DNA of 64,000 nt. Source: Telmatospirillum siberiense (GTDB lineage: Bacteria; Pseudomonadota; Alphaproteobacteria; Rhodospirillales; Magnetospirillaceae). The notes beneath the pieces are model-generated. The model was not told where the DNA came from. It ran no database searches and saw only the letters and a program-made list of their open reading frames with translations. This document shows, one piece after another, positions 51,216-60,593 of the stretch. The stretch spans positions 1-64,000 of the forward strand of contig NZ_PIUM01000014.1 of the NCBI RefSeq assembly GCF_002845745.1, in the 5' to 3' direction. A program made the translations under genes and the position numbers. Position 1 is the stretch's first letter. Each line of letters opens with the position of its first letter.

Positions 51216-53362
51216 GGCGGTCCTTGCCGTCTCCCCGCACCCTTGCCATCGTCGATCCCTACGATGCGGGGACCATGCTGCCAGCCGCCTTCGCCCGATA
51301 TGGCGTTTCCTCGGTCATGGTCGGCAGCACACCCGATATTCCCGGGGAGGAGACGGTGTCCTTCGATCCGGCGGAATTTCACCGGCTGCTGTTCTGGCGG
51401 GACGATATCGATGCGACGGTGGCCGCGCTGCGCGAGGACGGGGTGGATTCAGTGATCGCCGGTTCCGAGCGGGGGGTGATCCTGGCCGACCGGTTGGCCG
51501 AGGGTCTGGGAGCGCCCGGCAACGGAACCGCGCTCAGCCCGGCGCGCCGGGACAAGTTTCTGATGATCGAACAGCTCCGTTGTCACGGTGTGCGGGGGCC
51601 GCGACAGCTTCAATCCGACACTCTCGACGCCATCCTGTCCTGGAGCGAGGCGGGCGGGCATTGGCCCATCGTCCTGAAGCCTCGTTGCTCCAAGGGGGCG
51701 GACGGGGTGCGCCTGTGCGCCTCGCGCGAGGCGGTGGTTCGGGCTTTCCGGGATATCCATGGCCGGGTCGACCGGTTGGGGTTTCACAATGATACGGTCC
51801 TGGCGCAGGAATATCTGCGCGGCCGGGAGTATGTCGTCGATACCGTCAGCCGCGACGGCCGCCATCGTCTGGCGGGCCTGTGGGTCTATGGCAAGCCCGC
51901 GCCGGATTACGACACGCTGGGGCTGTTGGCGACCAAGGAACTGCTGGCGACGGATGGACCGCTGGCCAATCGGCTTTTCGACTTCGCCAAAAGGGTGCTG
52001 GATGCTTTGGGCATACGCCATGGCGCCGGGCATTGCGAGATCATCGTCGATGACGTGGGGCCGGCCCTGGTGGAAATCGGCGCGCGGTTGCATGGCGGGC
52101 CGCCGGCGCATCTGATGAGCCGGGCCGTTTCCGGCGACAGTCAGCTCGACATGCTGGTCCGATCCTGCGTGGCGCCGTCGGATTTCCTGGCGGAAGAACC
52201 CATCCCCACCGTCCGGGCCGGCGGTGCGACGATGGTCCTGCTGCGCGATGGCGGTCTCAAGGGAACGATCGAACGACTGCCCTCCGCCTGGAGCGTCGTC
52301 TGGAACGGGCGGGAGGGCGGCTCGCTACCGGCTGTGGCCGGGCTGGCCACCCTGATCCATGCCGACAGGGCGGATCTCGAGGCGGATCTCGAGATCGCCA
52401 CGGGACGCCTTTCCTGCGACCTCCTGACAAGCCGGGACGCCGTGGCGGCCATCGTACCGGCATGGCGTTCGCTGCTGTATCGGTCGCGCTGCAACCGCGC
52501 CTTCGGCAGCCCGGCCAGGTATCTGGCGGCGCTGGACGCTCAAACCGGCGGGGTCGAGCCGTTGGTGGTGAGCGCATTTCGCGACGGGGTGCTGGCCGGG
52601 ATTTTTCCCCTGGTCCGGGACAAGGAGCGGAGCATGGCCCGTTTCGCCACCCCGCTCAGCGATTACAACGACGTGGTGGTGGCTGTGGGCGATCTCGCGG
52701 CGGCGCGGTGCCTGATGGCTTTCGCAAGGGGCCGTTTCCCGAACCTCGACCTGGCCTGCGTTCGTGCCGACGCCGATTGCGCCCTGGCCGAGGGGCGCCC
52801 GCCCTTTCTCACGGACAGGAAGTTTCTCTGCCCCTTCGCCGACCTATCGGATGGCTTCGACGACTGGCTGGCATCGCGGAGTCCGCGATTCCGGGAACGT
52901 TTGGGGCAGGCCGAGCGCCGGGCGGCGGCCCAAGGGCTGCGGGCTGCGCGACTTGAACCGCGTGATTTCGGGACACAGGATCTGTCGGCCTTGTTCCTCG
53001 AGATGCAGGACGAGCGGTTCGGCGCGCGGAGCCTTTTCATGCGCGACCCGATTGCCGCCGCCTTCGTGACCAGGGGATTGCCCCGGTTGTTTCGCGACGG
53101 CGACGTCCTGCTTTTCGGTCTCCGGGCGGAGGAGAGGCTCGTCGGGCTCAACATCTGCGTGCTGGGCGCCGCCGGCTTGGGATATTGGAACGCCGGTTTC
53201 CGGTCCGCCGTCGCGGCTTTTTCCCCCGGTACGCTGATGATCCATGCCGCCTTGCGCGAAGCCTGCGTTCAAGGGTTTTCCGAGCTCGATTTTCTGCGCG
53301 GAGAGGAGGAATACAAGATGAAGTGGTGCAGCGGAGCGCGGGAAATCGGCCGATTGTCATGA
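51212..53362 (+). CDS. Fusion of an ATP-grasp ligase and a BioF2/CelD-like GNAT acyltransferase
   Basis: 716 residues. Residues 1-390 form an ATP-grasp enzyme: pre-ATP-grasp domain (V-D-P-Y-D-A-G-T-M-L), V-L-K-P-R-C-S-K-G-A-D-G-V (ATP-binding Lys and glycine-rich loop), A-Q-E-Y-L-R-G-R-E-Y-V-V-D near 207 and A-L-V-E-I-G-A-R-L-H-G-G (metal ligands). Residues 420-716 resemble FemAB/CelD-type acyltransferases (BioF2-like GNAT), ending in the characteristic E-L-D-F-L-R-G-E-E-E-Y-K-M-K-W. ATP-grasp ligases of this kind join a carboxylate to an amine; the second half would transfer an acyl or aminoacyl group. Fusing both in one chain suggests sequential modification of one substrate. It overlaps both neighbours by ATGA. 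Confidence 0.82.
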   Translation: MRRSLPSPRTLAIVDPYDAGTMLPAAFARYGVSSVMVGSTPDIPGEETVSFDPAEFHRLLFWRDDIDATVAALREDGVDSVIAGSERGVILADRLAEGLGAPGNGTALSPARRDKFLMIEQLRCHGVRGPRQLQSDTLDAILSWSEAGGHWPIVLKPRCSKGADGVRLCASREAVVRAFRDIHGRVDRLGFHNDTVLAQEYLRGREYVVDTVSRDGRHRLAGLWVYGKPAPDYDTLGLLATKELLATDGPLANRLFDFAKRVLDALGIRHGAGHCEIIVDDVGPALVEIGARLHGGPPAHLMSRAVSGDSQLDMLVRSCVAPSDFLAEEPIPTVRAGGATMVLLRDGGLKGTIERLPSAWSVVWNGREGGSLPAVAGLATLIHADRADLEADLEIATGRLSCDLLTSRDAVAAIVPAWRSLLYRSRCNRAFGSPARYLAALDAQTGGVEPLVVSAFRDGVLAGIFPLVRDKERSMARFATPLSDYNDVVVAVGDLAAARCLMAFARGRFPNLDLACVRADADCALAEGRPPFLTDRKFLCPFADLSDGFDDWLASRSPRFRERLGQAERRAAAQGLRAARLEPRDFGTQDLSALFLEMQDERFGARSLFMRDPIAAAFVTRGLPRLFRDGDVLLFGLRAEERLVGLNICVLGAAGLGYWNAGFRSAVAAFSPGTLMIHAALREACVQGFSELDFLRGEEEYKMKWCSGAREIGRLS

Positions 53363-54222
53363 CGAACTCTCCCTTGCCCGACGATCCCTGGTCCATCGGC
53401 CTTTACGCCGGACCCGGCCCGCTGGCGGTGGCTCCCCTGCCGGGGCTCGCCGGTACCGTCATGACCCGGGATCAGGTGAGCGACGTGCCGGCGGCGTTCG
53501 TCGCCGATCCGTTTCTCATCCGTCACGGCGGCTTGTGGCACTTATTTTTCGAGGTCCTGCACCATGGTCGCCGGATGGGGGAGGTCGGCTGGGCCCACAG
53601 TCCGGATGCCATTGCATGGACTTACGGCGGAATCGTCCTGCGCGAACCTTTCCATCTGTCCTATCCTTGCGTTTTCGACCATGGTCCCGCAGTCTATATG
53701 GTACCGGAGACCCTGGGGGCGGGGGCCGTGCGTCTCTATCGCGCCAATCCCTTTCCGGCGCGTTGGGTGCATGTCGCCGACTTGGTGAAAGGCTCTCTCG
53801 CCGATCCGACACCGTTCCTGTTTGACGGCTGTTGGTGGATGTTCGGCTGTCCGGCGCCGTCCAGCCATGACATGTTGACGCTGTTTTGCGCCGATGACCT
53901 GTTCGGACCGTGGCATGAACATCCCGCCAGCCCCCTGATCGTGGGCGACAGGACCCGGGCGCGGCCGGCCGGACGGGTTGTCGCGTGGGAAGGTGGACTG
54001 TATCGCTTCGCGCAGGATTGCGCTCGCCGCTACGGCGGCGGGGTTCGCGCCTTTTCCGTCACGCGCCTGACCCGGACCGCCTATGCGGAGGAGGAAATCT
54101 CCGGCAGCCCGATTCTGGAGGCCTCGGGGGCGGGGTGGAACGGCAAGGGCATGCATCACATCGACGCCCAGCCCCTGGCGCCTGGCCGATGGATCGCCGC
54201 AGTCGACGGAATCCGTCTGTGA
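53359..54222 (+). CDS. Beta-propeller protein of the glucosamine-IPC-transferase N-terminal type
   Basis: 287 residues from the ATG at 53359, overlapping the preceding stop. A five-bladed propeller with repeated F-V-A-D-P-F-L-I, W-H-L-F-F-E-V, G-E-V-G-W-A-H-S-x-D, Y-P-C-V-F-D-H-G, Y-M-V-P-E-T and D-P-T-P-F-L-F-D-G-C-W-W-M-F-G. This pattern is that of the N-terminal domain of GINT1 (glucosamine inositolphosphorylceramide transferase 1) and of bacterial relatives fused to formyltransferases; it resembles family 43 glycoside hydrolases. It probably binds or acts on a sugar moiety. Last gene of the glycosyltransferase/ATP-grasp operon. A CCCGCC/GGCGGG hairpin 75 bases later may end the transcript. 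Confidence 0.78.
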   Translation: MTNSPLPDDPWSIGLYAGPGPLAVAPLPGLAGTVMTRDQVSDVPAAFVADPFLIRHGGLWHLFFEVLHHGRRMGEVGWAHSPDAIAWTYGGIVLREPFHLSYPCVFDHGPAVYMVPETLGAGAVRLYRANPFPARWVHVADLVKGSLADPTPFLFDGCWWMFGCPAPSSHDMLTLFCADDLFGPWHEHPASPLIVGDRTRARPAGRVVAWEGGLYRFAQDCARRYGGGVRAFSVTRLTRTAYAEEEISGSPILEASGAGWNGKGMHHIDAQPLAPGRWIAAVDGIRL

Positions 54223-54390
54223 CTTGCGGTGGCGGCGGGAGCGTACACCAAATCCCGGTACCATTTTTCCGGGTGATGGTTATATGTTTAAAATTTCCCG
54301 CCTCGTCGGCGGGAGATCGTTTCGAGTGATGGGAGCCCCGGGAATGAGGGGCTATCATATTGATATGAACTGACTATCCGGGACCTTTTG

Positions 54391-57300
54391 ATGCCGACCG
54401 AGCCGCCAAGCAGTCATGCGCCCCTGCATCGGAAATCTTCACCGGGCGAGGGCGGTCGAGCGGGGAGATCCGTGCCCGCCATCCTGCGCGCCTGGTTGGG
54501 CACACCCCGAATCTGGCTCGATTTCCGGCGGAAGCGTTTCTGGGTCGTCGCCCTTTTCCTGATTTACACCTTGGCGGGCTATTTCGTCGTTCCCCCGATC
54601 TTGCGCCATGAGATCGTCGTCTCGGCGCAGAAGACCCTCGAACGGCCGGTGACCCTCGACGATCTTCTCATCGATCCGTTCGCCCTCAGCATCGATCTGC
54701 GCGGCTTCCATATCGATGAACCCGACGGCTCTTTGCTGATCGGCTTCGACCGGCTTTATATCCGGTTCTCTCTCGCCAGCCTGGTGCATTGGGCTTGGAG
54801 TTTCGACGATATCCGGCTGGACGGCGTCAAGGGCAACATCATCCGCTATAGCGAAACCGACACCAATATCGGACGCCTGATCAGCGCCGCCGGGAAATCT
54901 TCCGATGGAACCAAGCCCGAGACGGATCATGGACTGATGAGGCTTGTCGTCAACCGTCTGAAGATCCTGAACGCGACGGCGACTTTTACCGATCATGCGA
55001 GGGCGAATCCGTTCCAGACCCTGATCGGTCCGGTGACCGTGGAGATCGGCCGTTTCAGCACATTGCCGCAGAGGACGGGCGAGCAGCATATCCTGGTCGA
55101 GATGGAGGGGGGCGCGACGCTGGAATGGACCAGCGAATTCGGACTCAATCCCCTTATTTCCGCCGGCCATGTGAGTGCGAAAGGCCCGTATCCGGCTCTT
55201 CTAACCCGATATTTCGGAGACGCGATCAAGATCTCGGCACCGACGGGGTCGGTCGATGCCGGTCTCGATTATCGCCTGCGGGAGCGGCCCGATGGTGTCC
55301 TGGCGTTGACGGTCGAGCATGTCGGCTTGGCTATCAGCGATCTGGCCTTGCACGAACAGGGGGCGGCGGCCCCGTTTCTGACCCTGCCGGAACTCCGCCT
55401 GGCGGGAGGGCATCTGGCCTGGCCGGAGAAAAAGGCCGGCGCCGACGCCCTTGCGATCAGCGGAGCGACCCTCGCGCTGCGACGGCAGGAAGACGGTCAG
55501 CTTGGCCCGGCGCCGTGGCTGGCTGCTCCGCAACCGGCCGTCGCTCCGGCACCGCAGCCCACGACCGCGACGGCGCCACCCGGCATGGATTGGGCTGTTT
55601 CGCTCGGTAAAGTCGAGGTCAAAAATGCCAAGGCGCGGTTCGAGGATCAGGCGATCGGCGAACCGGGAAAGATCGAGATCTCCTCTTTCGATCTCGCCGT
55701 CGACAGCTTGTCGAACACCTCCGGAGCGGAGTTCCCCTTCTCCCTGGCGGCGGGGATGGAGACGGGCGGTCTCATCAAAATGCAAGGCCGTTTCTCGATC
55801 CTGCCCGATCTGCGGCTCGACGCCAAGCTGACCGCATCCGATCTGCGCATTGCCGCCGCGCAGGCCTATCTGCACGATATGGCCCGGCTCACCATCGATG
55901 ACGGACGTTTCGACGGCGAGACCGATGTCAAACTGCGAGAGGGGGGGCTGAGCGTCGCCGGTCACGGCGAGATCCGGGGGGTGAAGCTGCGGGATGAAGT
56001 CGAAAACACGCCGGTTCTGTCCTGGGACAGACTTGGCGTTGATCGTTACGAGTTCCGTCAGGCGACGAACGAACTGCAGATTTCGCAAGTCACCATCGGC
56101 GGATCCTATCTTCGCTTCCGGGTGGCGGAGGATCAGTCGACGAATTTCGACCACATCATGGTGGGGCGGAACAAGTCTTCCCCCGACGCCCGGCAGGCGG
56201 GAAGGGCCGGGCGGGCCAAGCCGACGGTTCCGGGCGAGGCTGCCGGGGCCGCCCCGCCGCTGAAGGTCAGCGTGGGAAAGATCGTCATTGCCAAGGGAAC
56301 GGCGGATTACGGCGATGCCTCGCTGCCGCTGCCGTTTGCGGCCCATATCTCCGATTTGCAGGGCGAGGTGGCCACTCTGGCTTCCGCGTCGTCGTCGCCG
56401 GCACGGGTGACGCTGCGTGGTCAGGTCGGCGAATTCGGACAGGTGAAAATCGACGGCAGTCTGACCCCCTTCAATCCCGGCAAGAGCACGAAAATCAATG
56501 TTCTCTTCCGTAATGTCGAATTTCCCGGACTTTCCCCCTACACGGTGAAGTTCGCCGGACGCCGCATCGCCAAGGGCCGGCTGGATGTCGATTTGCAATA
56601 TTCGATCGATGAGGGAAAACTGAACGGCGCCAATCGCGTCGTCATCCGGGATATGGAACTGGGTGAGAAACTCGATGTTCCGGGCGCCATGGATTTGCCG
56701 CTGGAACTGGCGATCGCCTTGCTGAAGGATCAGGACGGCAAGATCGATGTCGACCTCCCGGTCAGCGGAAACCTCAACGATCCGCAGTTCGACATCGGCA
56801 GCGTCATTTCGAAGGCGACCTTCAATCTGCTGACGAACCTCATCACATCGCCGTTCCGGGCGCTTGCCGGTCTTCTGGGCGGCGGGGACGACGCGCTCGA
56901 CCATATCGATTTCGCGCCGGGCCGCGCCGTGCTCGATCCTCCGGAAAAAGAGAAGATCCTCCACCTCGCCCGGGCTCTCGAGATGAGGCCTCATCTCGGT
57001 TTGGTGGTGCCGGGGGTGGTGGATCCGGACGTGGATCGCATCCAGCTCCAGCTGGATGCTCTCGACGCGCGGATGGCCCGGGAATTGGGGGATCGCAACA
57101 CGGTGAAAAGGCAGCGGCAGCTTTTGGAGCAACTGTTCGAGGAGCGGATCGGCAAGGAGCAGCTCGAATCCTTGACGCAGCCCGCCCCCCATTCGCGGGA
57201 GGGGACGGGCGATTCCGGCGCCGCCCTCGACGAGCCGACTTATGTGGCGGCACTGCGCGGGCGTGTCGCGACGACGGAACCGATTGGCGAGGCTGGTCTG

Positions 57301-57468
57301 GCAAGCCTCGCGCAGGCACGGGCGGAAGCGGTGGTCGGCGCCTTGAAGCTTATCCCCGGCTTTGATCCGCAGCGGGTTTCCCTGCGCGGCAGCACGACCG
57401 CCCAGGCGGGAGACGACGGGGCGATTCCCCTGAAACTCGATGCCGCCAGCACAAGCGGCGGCGATTAG
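54391..57468 (+). CDS. DUF748/AsmA-like inner-membrane-anchored periplasmic protein
   Basis: 1025 residues from the ATG at 54391. One N-terminal membrane anchor (about residues 50-70, F-W-V-V-A-L-F-L-I-Y-T-L-A-G-Y-F) precedes a very long beta-rich periplasmic part of AsmA/TamB-like repeats, with the hallmark D-P-F-A-L-S-I-D-L-R-G-F near 92 and the DUF748 core (L-P-L-E-L-A-I-A-L-L-K-D-Q-D-G-K-I-D-V-D-L-P-V-S-G) near 770-800. The C-terminal 150 residues resemble the OmpA-like tail found in such proteins (I-D-F-A-P-G-R-A-V-L). The family is linked to envelope lipid transport and integrity. It stands alone, 168 bases after the carbohydrate operon. Confidence 0.88.
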   Translation: MPTEPPSSHAPLHRKSSPGEGGRAGRSVPAILRAWLGTPRIWLDFRRKRFWVVALFLIYTLAGYFVVPPILRHEIVVSAQKTLERPVTLDDLLIDPFALSIDLRGFHIDEPDGSLLIGFDRLYIRFSLASLVHWAWSFDDIRLDGVKGNIIRYSETDTNIGRLISAAGKSSDGTKPETDHGLMRLVVNRLKILNATATFTDHARANPFQTLIGPVTVEIGRFSTLPQRTGEQHILVEMEGGATLEWTSEFGLNPLISAGHVSAKGPYPALLTRYFGDAIKISAPTGSVDAGLDYRLRERPDGVLALTVEHVGLAISDLALHEQGAAAPFLTLPELRLAGGHLAWPEKKAGADALAISGATLALRRQEDGQLGPAPWLAAPQPAVAPAPQPTTATAPPGMDWAVSLGKVEVKNAKARFEDQAIGEPGKIEISSFDLAVDSLSNTSGAEFPFSLAAGMETGGLIKMQGRFSILPDLRLDAKLTASDLRIAAAQAYLHDMARLTIDDGRFDGETDVKLREGGLSVAGHGEIRGVKLRDEVENTPVLSWDRLGVDRYEFRQATNELQISQVTIGGSYLRFRVAEDQSTNFDHIMVGRNKSSPDARQAGRAGRAKPTVPGEAAGAAPPLKVSVGKIVIAKGTADYGDASLPLPFAAHISDLQGEVATLASASSSPARVTLRGQVGEFGQVKIDGSLTPFNPGKSTKINVLFRNVEFPGLSPYTVKFAGRRIAKGRLDVDLQYSIDEGKLNGANRVVIRDMELGEKLDVPGAMDLPLELAIALLKDQDGKIDVDLPVSGNLNDPQFDIGSVISKATFNLLTNLITSPFRALAGLLGGGDDALDHIDFAPGRAVLDPPEKEKILHLARALEMRPHLGLVVPGVVDPDVDRIQLQLDALDARMARELGDRNTVKRQRQLLEQLFEERIGKEQLESLTQPAPHSREGTGDSGAALDEPTYVAALRGRVATTEPIGEAGLASLAQARAEAVVGALKLIPGFDPQRVSLRGSTTAQAGDDGAIPLKLDAASTSGGD

Positions 57469-57492
57469 GGCTTGTGGACATTCACCCTAACA

Positions 57493-57960
57493 TCTCCCGC
57501 CAGAGGCTACGGCATTCACACATCTTTTTTTCGGTAGCGAAAACAAAGATGAAGCAATCCTACGAGTGGCACCGGCGTCCCTGCCCATAGGCGCTAGCAT
57601 AAGAAAAATATCCCCTCGCCCCTTGCGGGAGAGGGGACGAGCGTAAGCGAGTGGGGTGAGGGGACTTACACGCGGGAGCGTGGAAAAAGTGTGCAGAAAC
57701 AAACAGGTCTTTATGTCGCGCGGACGCGCGTACCCCTCACCCGGCCGCTAAAGCGGCCACCCTCTCCCGCAAGGGGCGGGGGTAAGTTAGCGCCTATGGG
57801 CGTCCCTGCCGGTGTTCCGGCGAGAGCCGGAAAGGGTCCGTCTGTCGGCGGATCACCGGCGCGGAGGCCGGTGCCACTGTTTTATCCAAGGCTGGCAACG
57901 CACTGATAAAAATACGAAATTTGAGATGTGTGAATGCGGTAGCCCGCCAGAGGCGGGAGA
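57493..57960. repeat. Nested long inverted repeat, about 470 bp
   Basis: Outer arms: 57507-57525 and 57924-57942 match as inverted copies at 18 of 19 bases, extended outward by TCTCCCGCC / GGCGGGAGA. Inner arms: 57583-57596 and 57788-57801 are exact inverted copies. Between them lie several C/G-rich stems built from CCCCTC, CTCTCCCGCAAGGGG and GTAAG-like blocks. The 11-mer GCGTCCCTGCC is directly repeated next to both inner arms. No protein is encoded; the 552-base gap between the DUF748 gene and the cysteine hydrolase gene is filled by this element. Confidence 0.7.
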
Positions 57961-58020
57961 GGATAGTGTTCTATATGACGCTTCCGCTCCGCTGCGGCGG
58001 GCCGGAGGCGAAACGAACGG

Positions 58021-58608
58021 TCATCCGATCACCTCATCGACATCGACCACGCAGGCATGCCGGTCGGCCAGCGCCGCGAGTTCGGCCGCCTGAATATCGG
58101 CCGCCCGGATGACACCGTGGCGTGACGGCAGATCGCGCGTGGCGCAGGCGTCGGCGGCGATGGTGATGTCGTAGCCGAGATCGAGCGCCGCCCGGGTGGT
58201 CGAGGAGACGCAGTTATGCGTCATGAAACCGGCAATCACCAGTTTCGCGCCCGCCGTGCCGACCCGAAGGGCGAGTCCGGTGTCCGAAAAGCCGTTGGGC
58301 CGTGTCTTTTCAACGACGGCTTCGCTCTCCAGGGGGGCCAGCCGCTCGATGAAGGCTCCGCGCGCATGGTCTCGGTCGAACAGGCCTCCCGGCTGGCCGC
58401 GATGGGCGACATGAATAATCCTCGATCCCGCCCGCCGCGCGGCGGTGAGAAGTCGCTCCGCCCGTGCAACGGCCTCTTCCCAGCCGGATAATTTTAACGG
58501 CCCGTCGAGATATTCGTTCTGATAGTCGATGAGAATGAGGACGGCATCCGCCAGACGGGGCGGAGAGACCTCTTTTCCGGCGAGTTGGAACAGGGTTTTG
58601 GGCGTCAT
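58021..58608 (-). CDS. Cysteine hydrolase (isochorismatase family)
   Basis: 195 residues with the catalytic triad of isochorismatase-like hydrolases: D28 in L-I-L-I-D-Y-Q-N-E-Y, K near 103 in V-V-E-K-T-R-P-N-G-F-S-D-T, and C near 133 after the cis-peptide segment G-F-M-T-H-N-C-V-S-S-T. These enzymes hydrolyse amides or vinyl ethers through the Cys. The substrate is unknown. The gene lies 11 bases after the quinone oxidoreductase gene, making a two-gene operon divergent from a LysR regulator; cysteine hydrolase plus oxidoreductase pairs are common LysR targets. Confidence 0.88.
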   Translation of the reverse strand: MTPKTLFQLAGKEVSPPRLADAVLILIDYQNEYLDGPLKLSGWEEAVARAERLLTAARRAGSRIIHVAHRGQPGGLFDRDHARGAFIERLAPLESEAVVEKTRPNGFSDTGLALRVGTAGAKLVIAGFMTHNCVSSTTRAALDLGYDITIAADACATRDLPSRHGVIRAADIQAAELAALADRHACVVDVDEVIG

Positions 58609-58619
58609 GGGAACTCCTC

Positions 58620-59588
58620 TCAGGGAATAAGGATCGCGGCGCCGAAAATGCGGCCAGCTTCCAGGTCGGCGTGGGCCTGGGCCGCCTGGTCCAGCCGGTA
58701 TTCCCGTCCGATCCCGGTGAAAACGCCCCGTTCGCTCATGGCGAGCACGTCTCGCACGGCGGCCGGATAGGTTTCCCGTTCCGTCGTATAGGCCATGACG
58801 CTCGGACGAACGAGGGACAGGGACCTCGACGGCCCCAGGTCTTCGACCCTTATCGGGGGGATCGGGCCTGCCGCCTGTCCGATGCTGGCCACCGTGCCGA
58901 AGCGGCGGACGCAGGCCAGCGTTTTCGCCAGCATCGTTCCCCCGATGCCGTCGATGGCGAAATCGACGCCGCGGCCGCTCGTCAGCCGCCCGACTTCGGC
59001 GACGATGTCGGCATCACGGCCGACAATCACGTGGTCGGCGCCGTTTTCTCCCGCCGCTTCGGCTTTCTCGGGCGAGCCGGCGGTGCCGATCACGGTGGCG
59101 CCCAGATGTTTGGACCAGCGCGTCAGCATGGCGCCGAGTCCGCCCGCCGCCGCATGAACGAGGACGAGGCTGCCCATCGAGACGGGATGGACACGGGTAA
59201 GGAGCATGTGGGTGGTGAGGCCGCGCAGCAGTGAGGCCGCCGCCAGATTCGCGGAAATCGTTCCGGGGAGGGGGACGGCGCGCCAGGACGGCAGAAGCCG
59301 TGTCGTGGCATAGGCGCCGGGCAGCCCGGCATAGACGACCCGCTGTCCCACGGCGAGCTCGCCTGCTTCGGCACCGACCGCCTCGACGGTTCCGGCACCT
59401 TCCACGCCGAGAATGAAGGGGGCCGGCAGCGGATAGAGACCCGTGCGGTGATAGGTATCGAGAAAATTGACGCCGATCGCCTCGTGGCGGATGCGGATTT
59501 CCCCCGGTCCCGGCTCTTGCGGCGGCCAGGCCTCCACCTTCATGCGGTCAACCCCGCCCGGGCTCAGTAATTTTACGGCTCTGTCCAT
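58620..59588 (-). CDS. Zinc-independent quinone oxidoreductase (MDR superfamily)
   Basis: 322 residues from the ATG at 59588 (GAGGTG site). QOR-type medium-chain reductase: I-G-V-N-F-L-D-T-Y-H-R-T-G-L-Y-P near 48, G-V-E-G-A-G-T-V near 70, Rossmann motif A-A-A-G-G-L-G near 155 and D-F-A-I-D-G-I-G-G near 220. It has no structural zinc cysteines. It reduces quinones or enones with NADPH in the cytoplasm. First gene of the operon with the cysteine hydrolase; the 89-base gap to the LysR start is A+T-rich and should hold both promoters and the operator. Confidence 0.9.
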   Translation of the reverse strand: MDRAVKLLSPGGVDRMKVEAWPPQEPGPGEIRIRHEAIGVNFLDTYHRTGLYPLPAPFILGVEGAGTVEAVGAEAGELAVGQRVVYAGLPGAYATTRLLPSWRAVPLPGTISANLAAASLLRGLTTHMLLTRVHPVSMGSLVLVHAAAGGLGAMLTRWSKHLGATVIGTAGSPEKAEAAGENGADHVIVGRDADIVAEVGRLTSGRGVDFAIDGIGGTMLAKTLACVRRFGTVASIGQAAGPIPPIRVEDLGPSRSLSLVRPSVMAYTTERETYPAAVRDVLAMSERGVFTGIGREYRLDQAAQAHADLEAGRIFGAAILIP

Positions 59589-59677
59589 GGTGCACCTCGC
59601 TTTCGCACCCTTGTACAAGCTTGCCGGATGGCTGAAAATTATCTATGAACGACCATTATATGGGAAATTTTTAACAT

Positions 59678-60535
59678 ATGGATTGGGAAGATCTTCGTCA
59701 TTTCGCCGCCTTCGTCGTCGGGGGAAGCCTTTCCGGCGCTGCCCGGCGGCTTTCCGTCGAGCATGCGACGGTGGCCCGGCGCATCGCGACGCTGGAGGAG
59801 GGGCTTGGGATAAAACTCGTCGACCGGCGGGGGCGGCGTCTCATGCTTACCCCCGACGGCGAGCGGGTGGCGGCGATCGCCGAACGGATGGCGCGGGAGA
59901 CGGAGGGGCTATCCCGCCTGGCCCAGGGCGCGCGCTCGGAACTGAAGGGGGAGGTGGTCATCAGCGCGCCGTCGGCATATGCGGCGGCCCTTTTGGCCCG
60001 GCCGCTGGTGGCGTTGCAGCGCCGCCATCCCGATCTCCGTATCCGCCTGCTCGGCGAGGCGCGCCTGGTGTCGCTGGAGCATCGCGAGGCCGACATCGCA
60101 ATCCGTCTCAGCCGGCCGGAGGCGGGGGACCTTACGGCGGTGAAGCTCGGCGAAATGCCGTTCCATCTTTATGCGGATGCGGCCTATTTGAAAGAAACGG
60201 CCGCGGCGGACTGGCGCTTCGTCGGCGCCGACGGCGCCATGGCGGGATCGCCTCAGCAGGTTCTGGCCGAAAAAATCGCGGCGGGCCGCAATTTCGGGCT
60301 GGCCTCGGATCATGCCGAGATCCAGCTCGCCTTCGTGCGGGCGGGAGGCGGCGTCGCCATGCTGCCGGACTTTATGGCGCTCTCCGAGCCGGGGCTTGTC
60401 CGGGCGTCTCCCGGCGAACCGGCGCTCCGGCGCGAGGTGTGGCTCGTGGTGCATTCCGACGTGAAGGCGGCGGCACCGATCCGTGCCACCGTCGATTGCC
60501 TGAAATCCCACATCGGGAAGCATCTGGAACCATGA
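59678..60535 (+). CDS. LysR family transcriptional regulator
   Basis: 285 residues: helix-turn-helix G-S-L-S-G-A-A-R-R-L-S-V-E-H-A-T-V-A-R-R-I-A-T-L-E at about 15-40, then the effector domain with E-A-D-I-A-I-R-L near 130 and a G-G-G-V-A-M-L hinge near 225. It is slightly short at the C-terminus compared with the family norm of about 295. Divergent from the quinone oxidoreductase/cysteine hydrolase operon, which it most likely controls. Confidence 0.92.
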   Translation: MDWEDLRHFAAFVVGGSLSGAARRLSVEHATVARRIATLEEGLGIKLVDRRGRRLMLTPDGERVAAIAERMARETEGLSRLAQGARSELKGEVVISAPSAYAAALLARPLVALQRRHPDLRIRLLGEARLVSLEHREADIAIRLSRPEAGDLTAVKLGEMPFHLYADAAYLKETAAADWRFVGADGAMAGSPQQVLAEKIAAGRNFGLASDHAEIQLAFVRAGGGVAMLPDFMALSEPGLVRASPGEPALRREVWLVVHSDVKAAAPIRATVDCLKSHIGKHLEP

Positions 60536-60593
60536 GCGGGATCAATGTTCCGACGTGATGGGGGCCTTTCCCGTTCATCCGGAAACGAAATTC

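Noticed and set aside
55201-57192. Minus-strand open frame of 663 codons
   Set aside because: It lies wholly opposite the DUF748 gene, whose plus-strand frame has the family motifs; the antisense product has no recognisable feature.
57600-57790. Repeated C/G-rich blocks as a CRISPR array
   Set aside because: The units are palindromic and irregularly spaced, without constant spacers; they are part of the nested inverted repeat.
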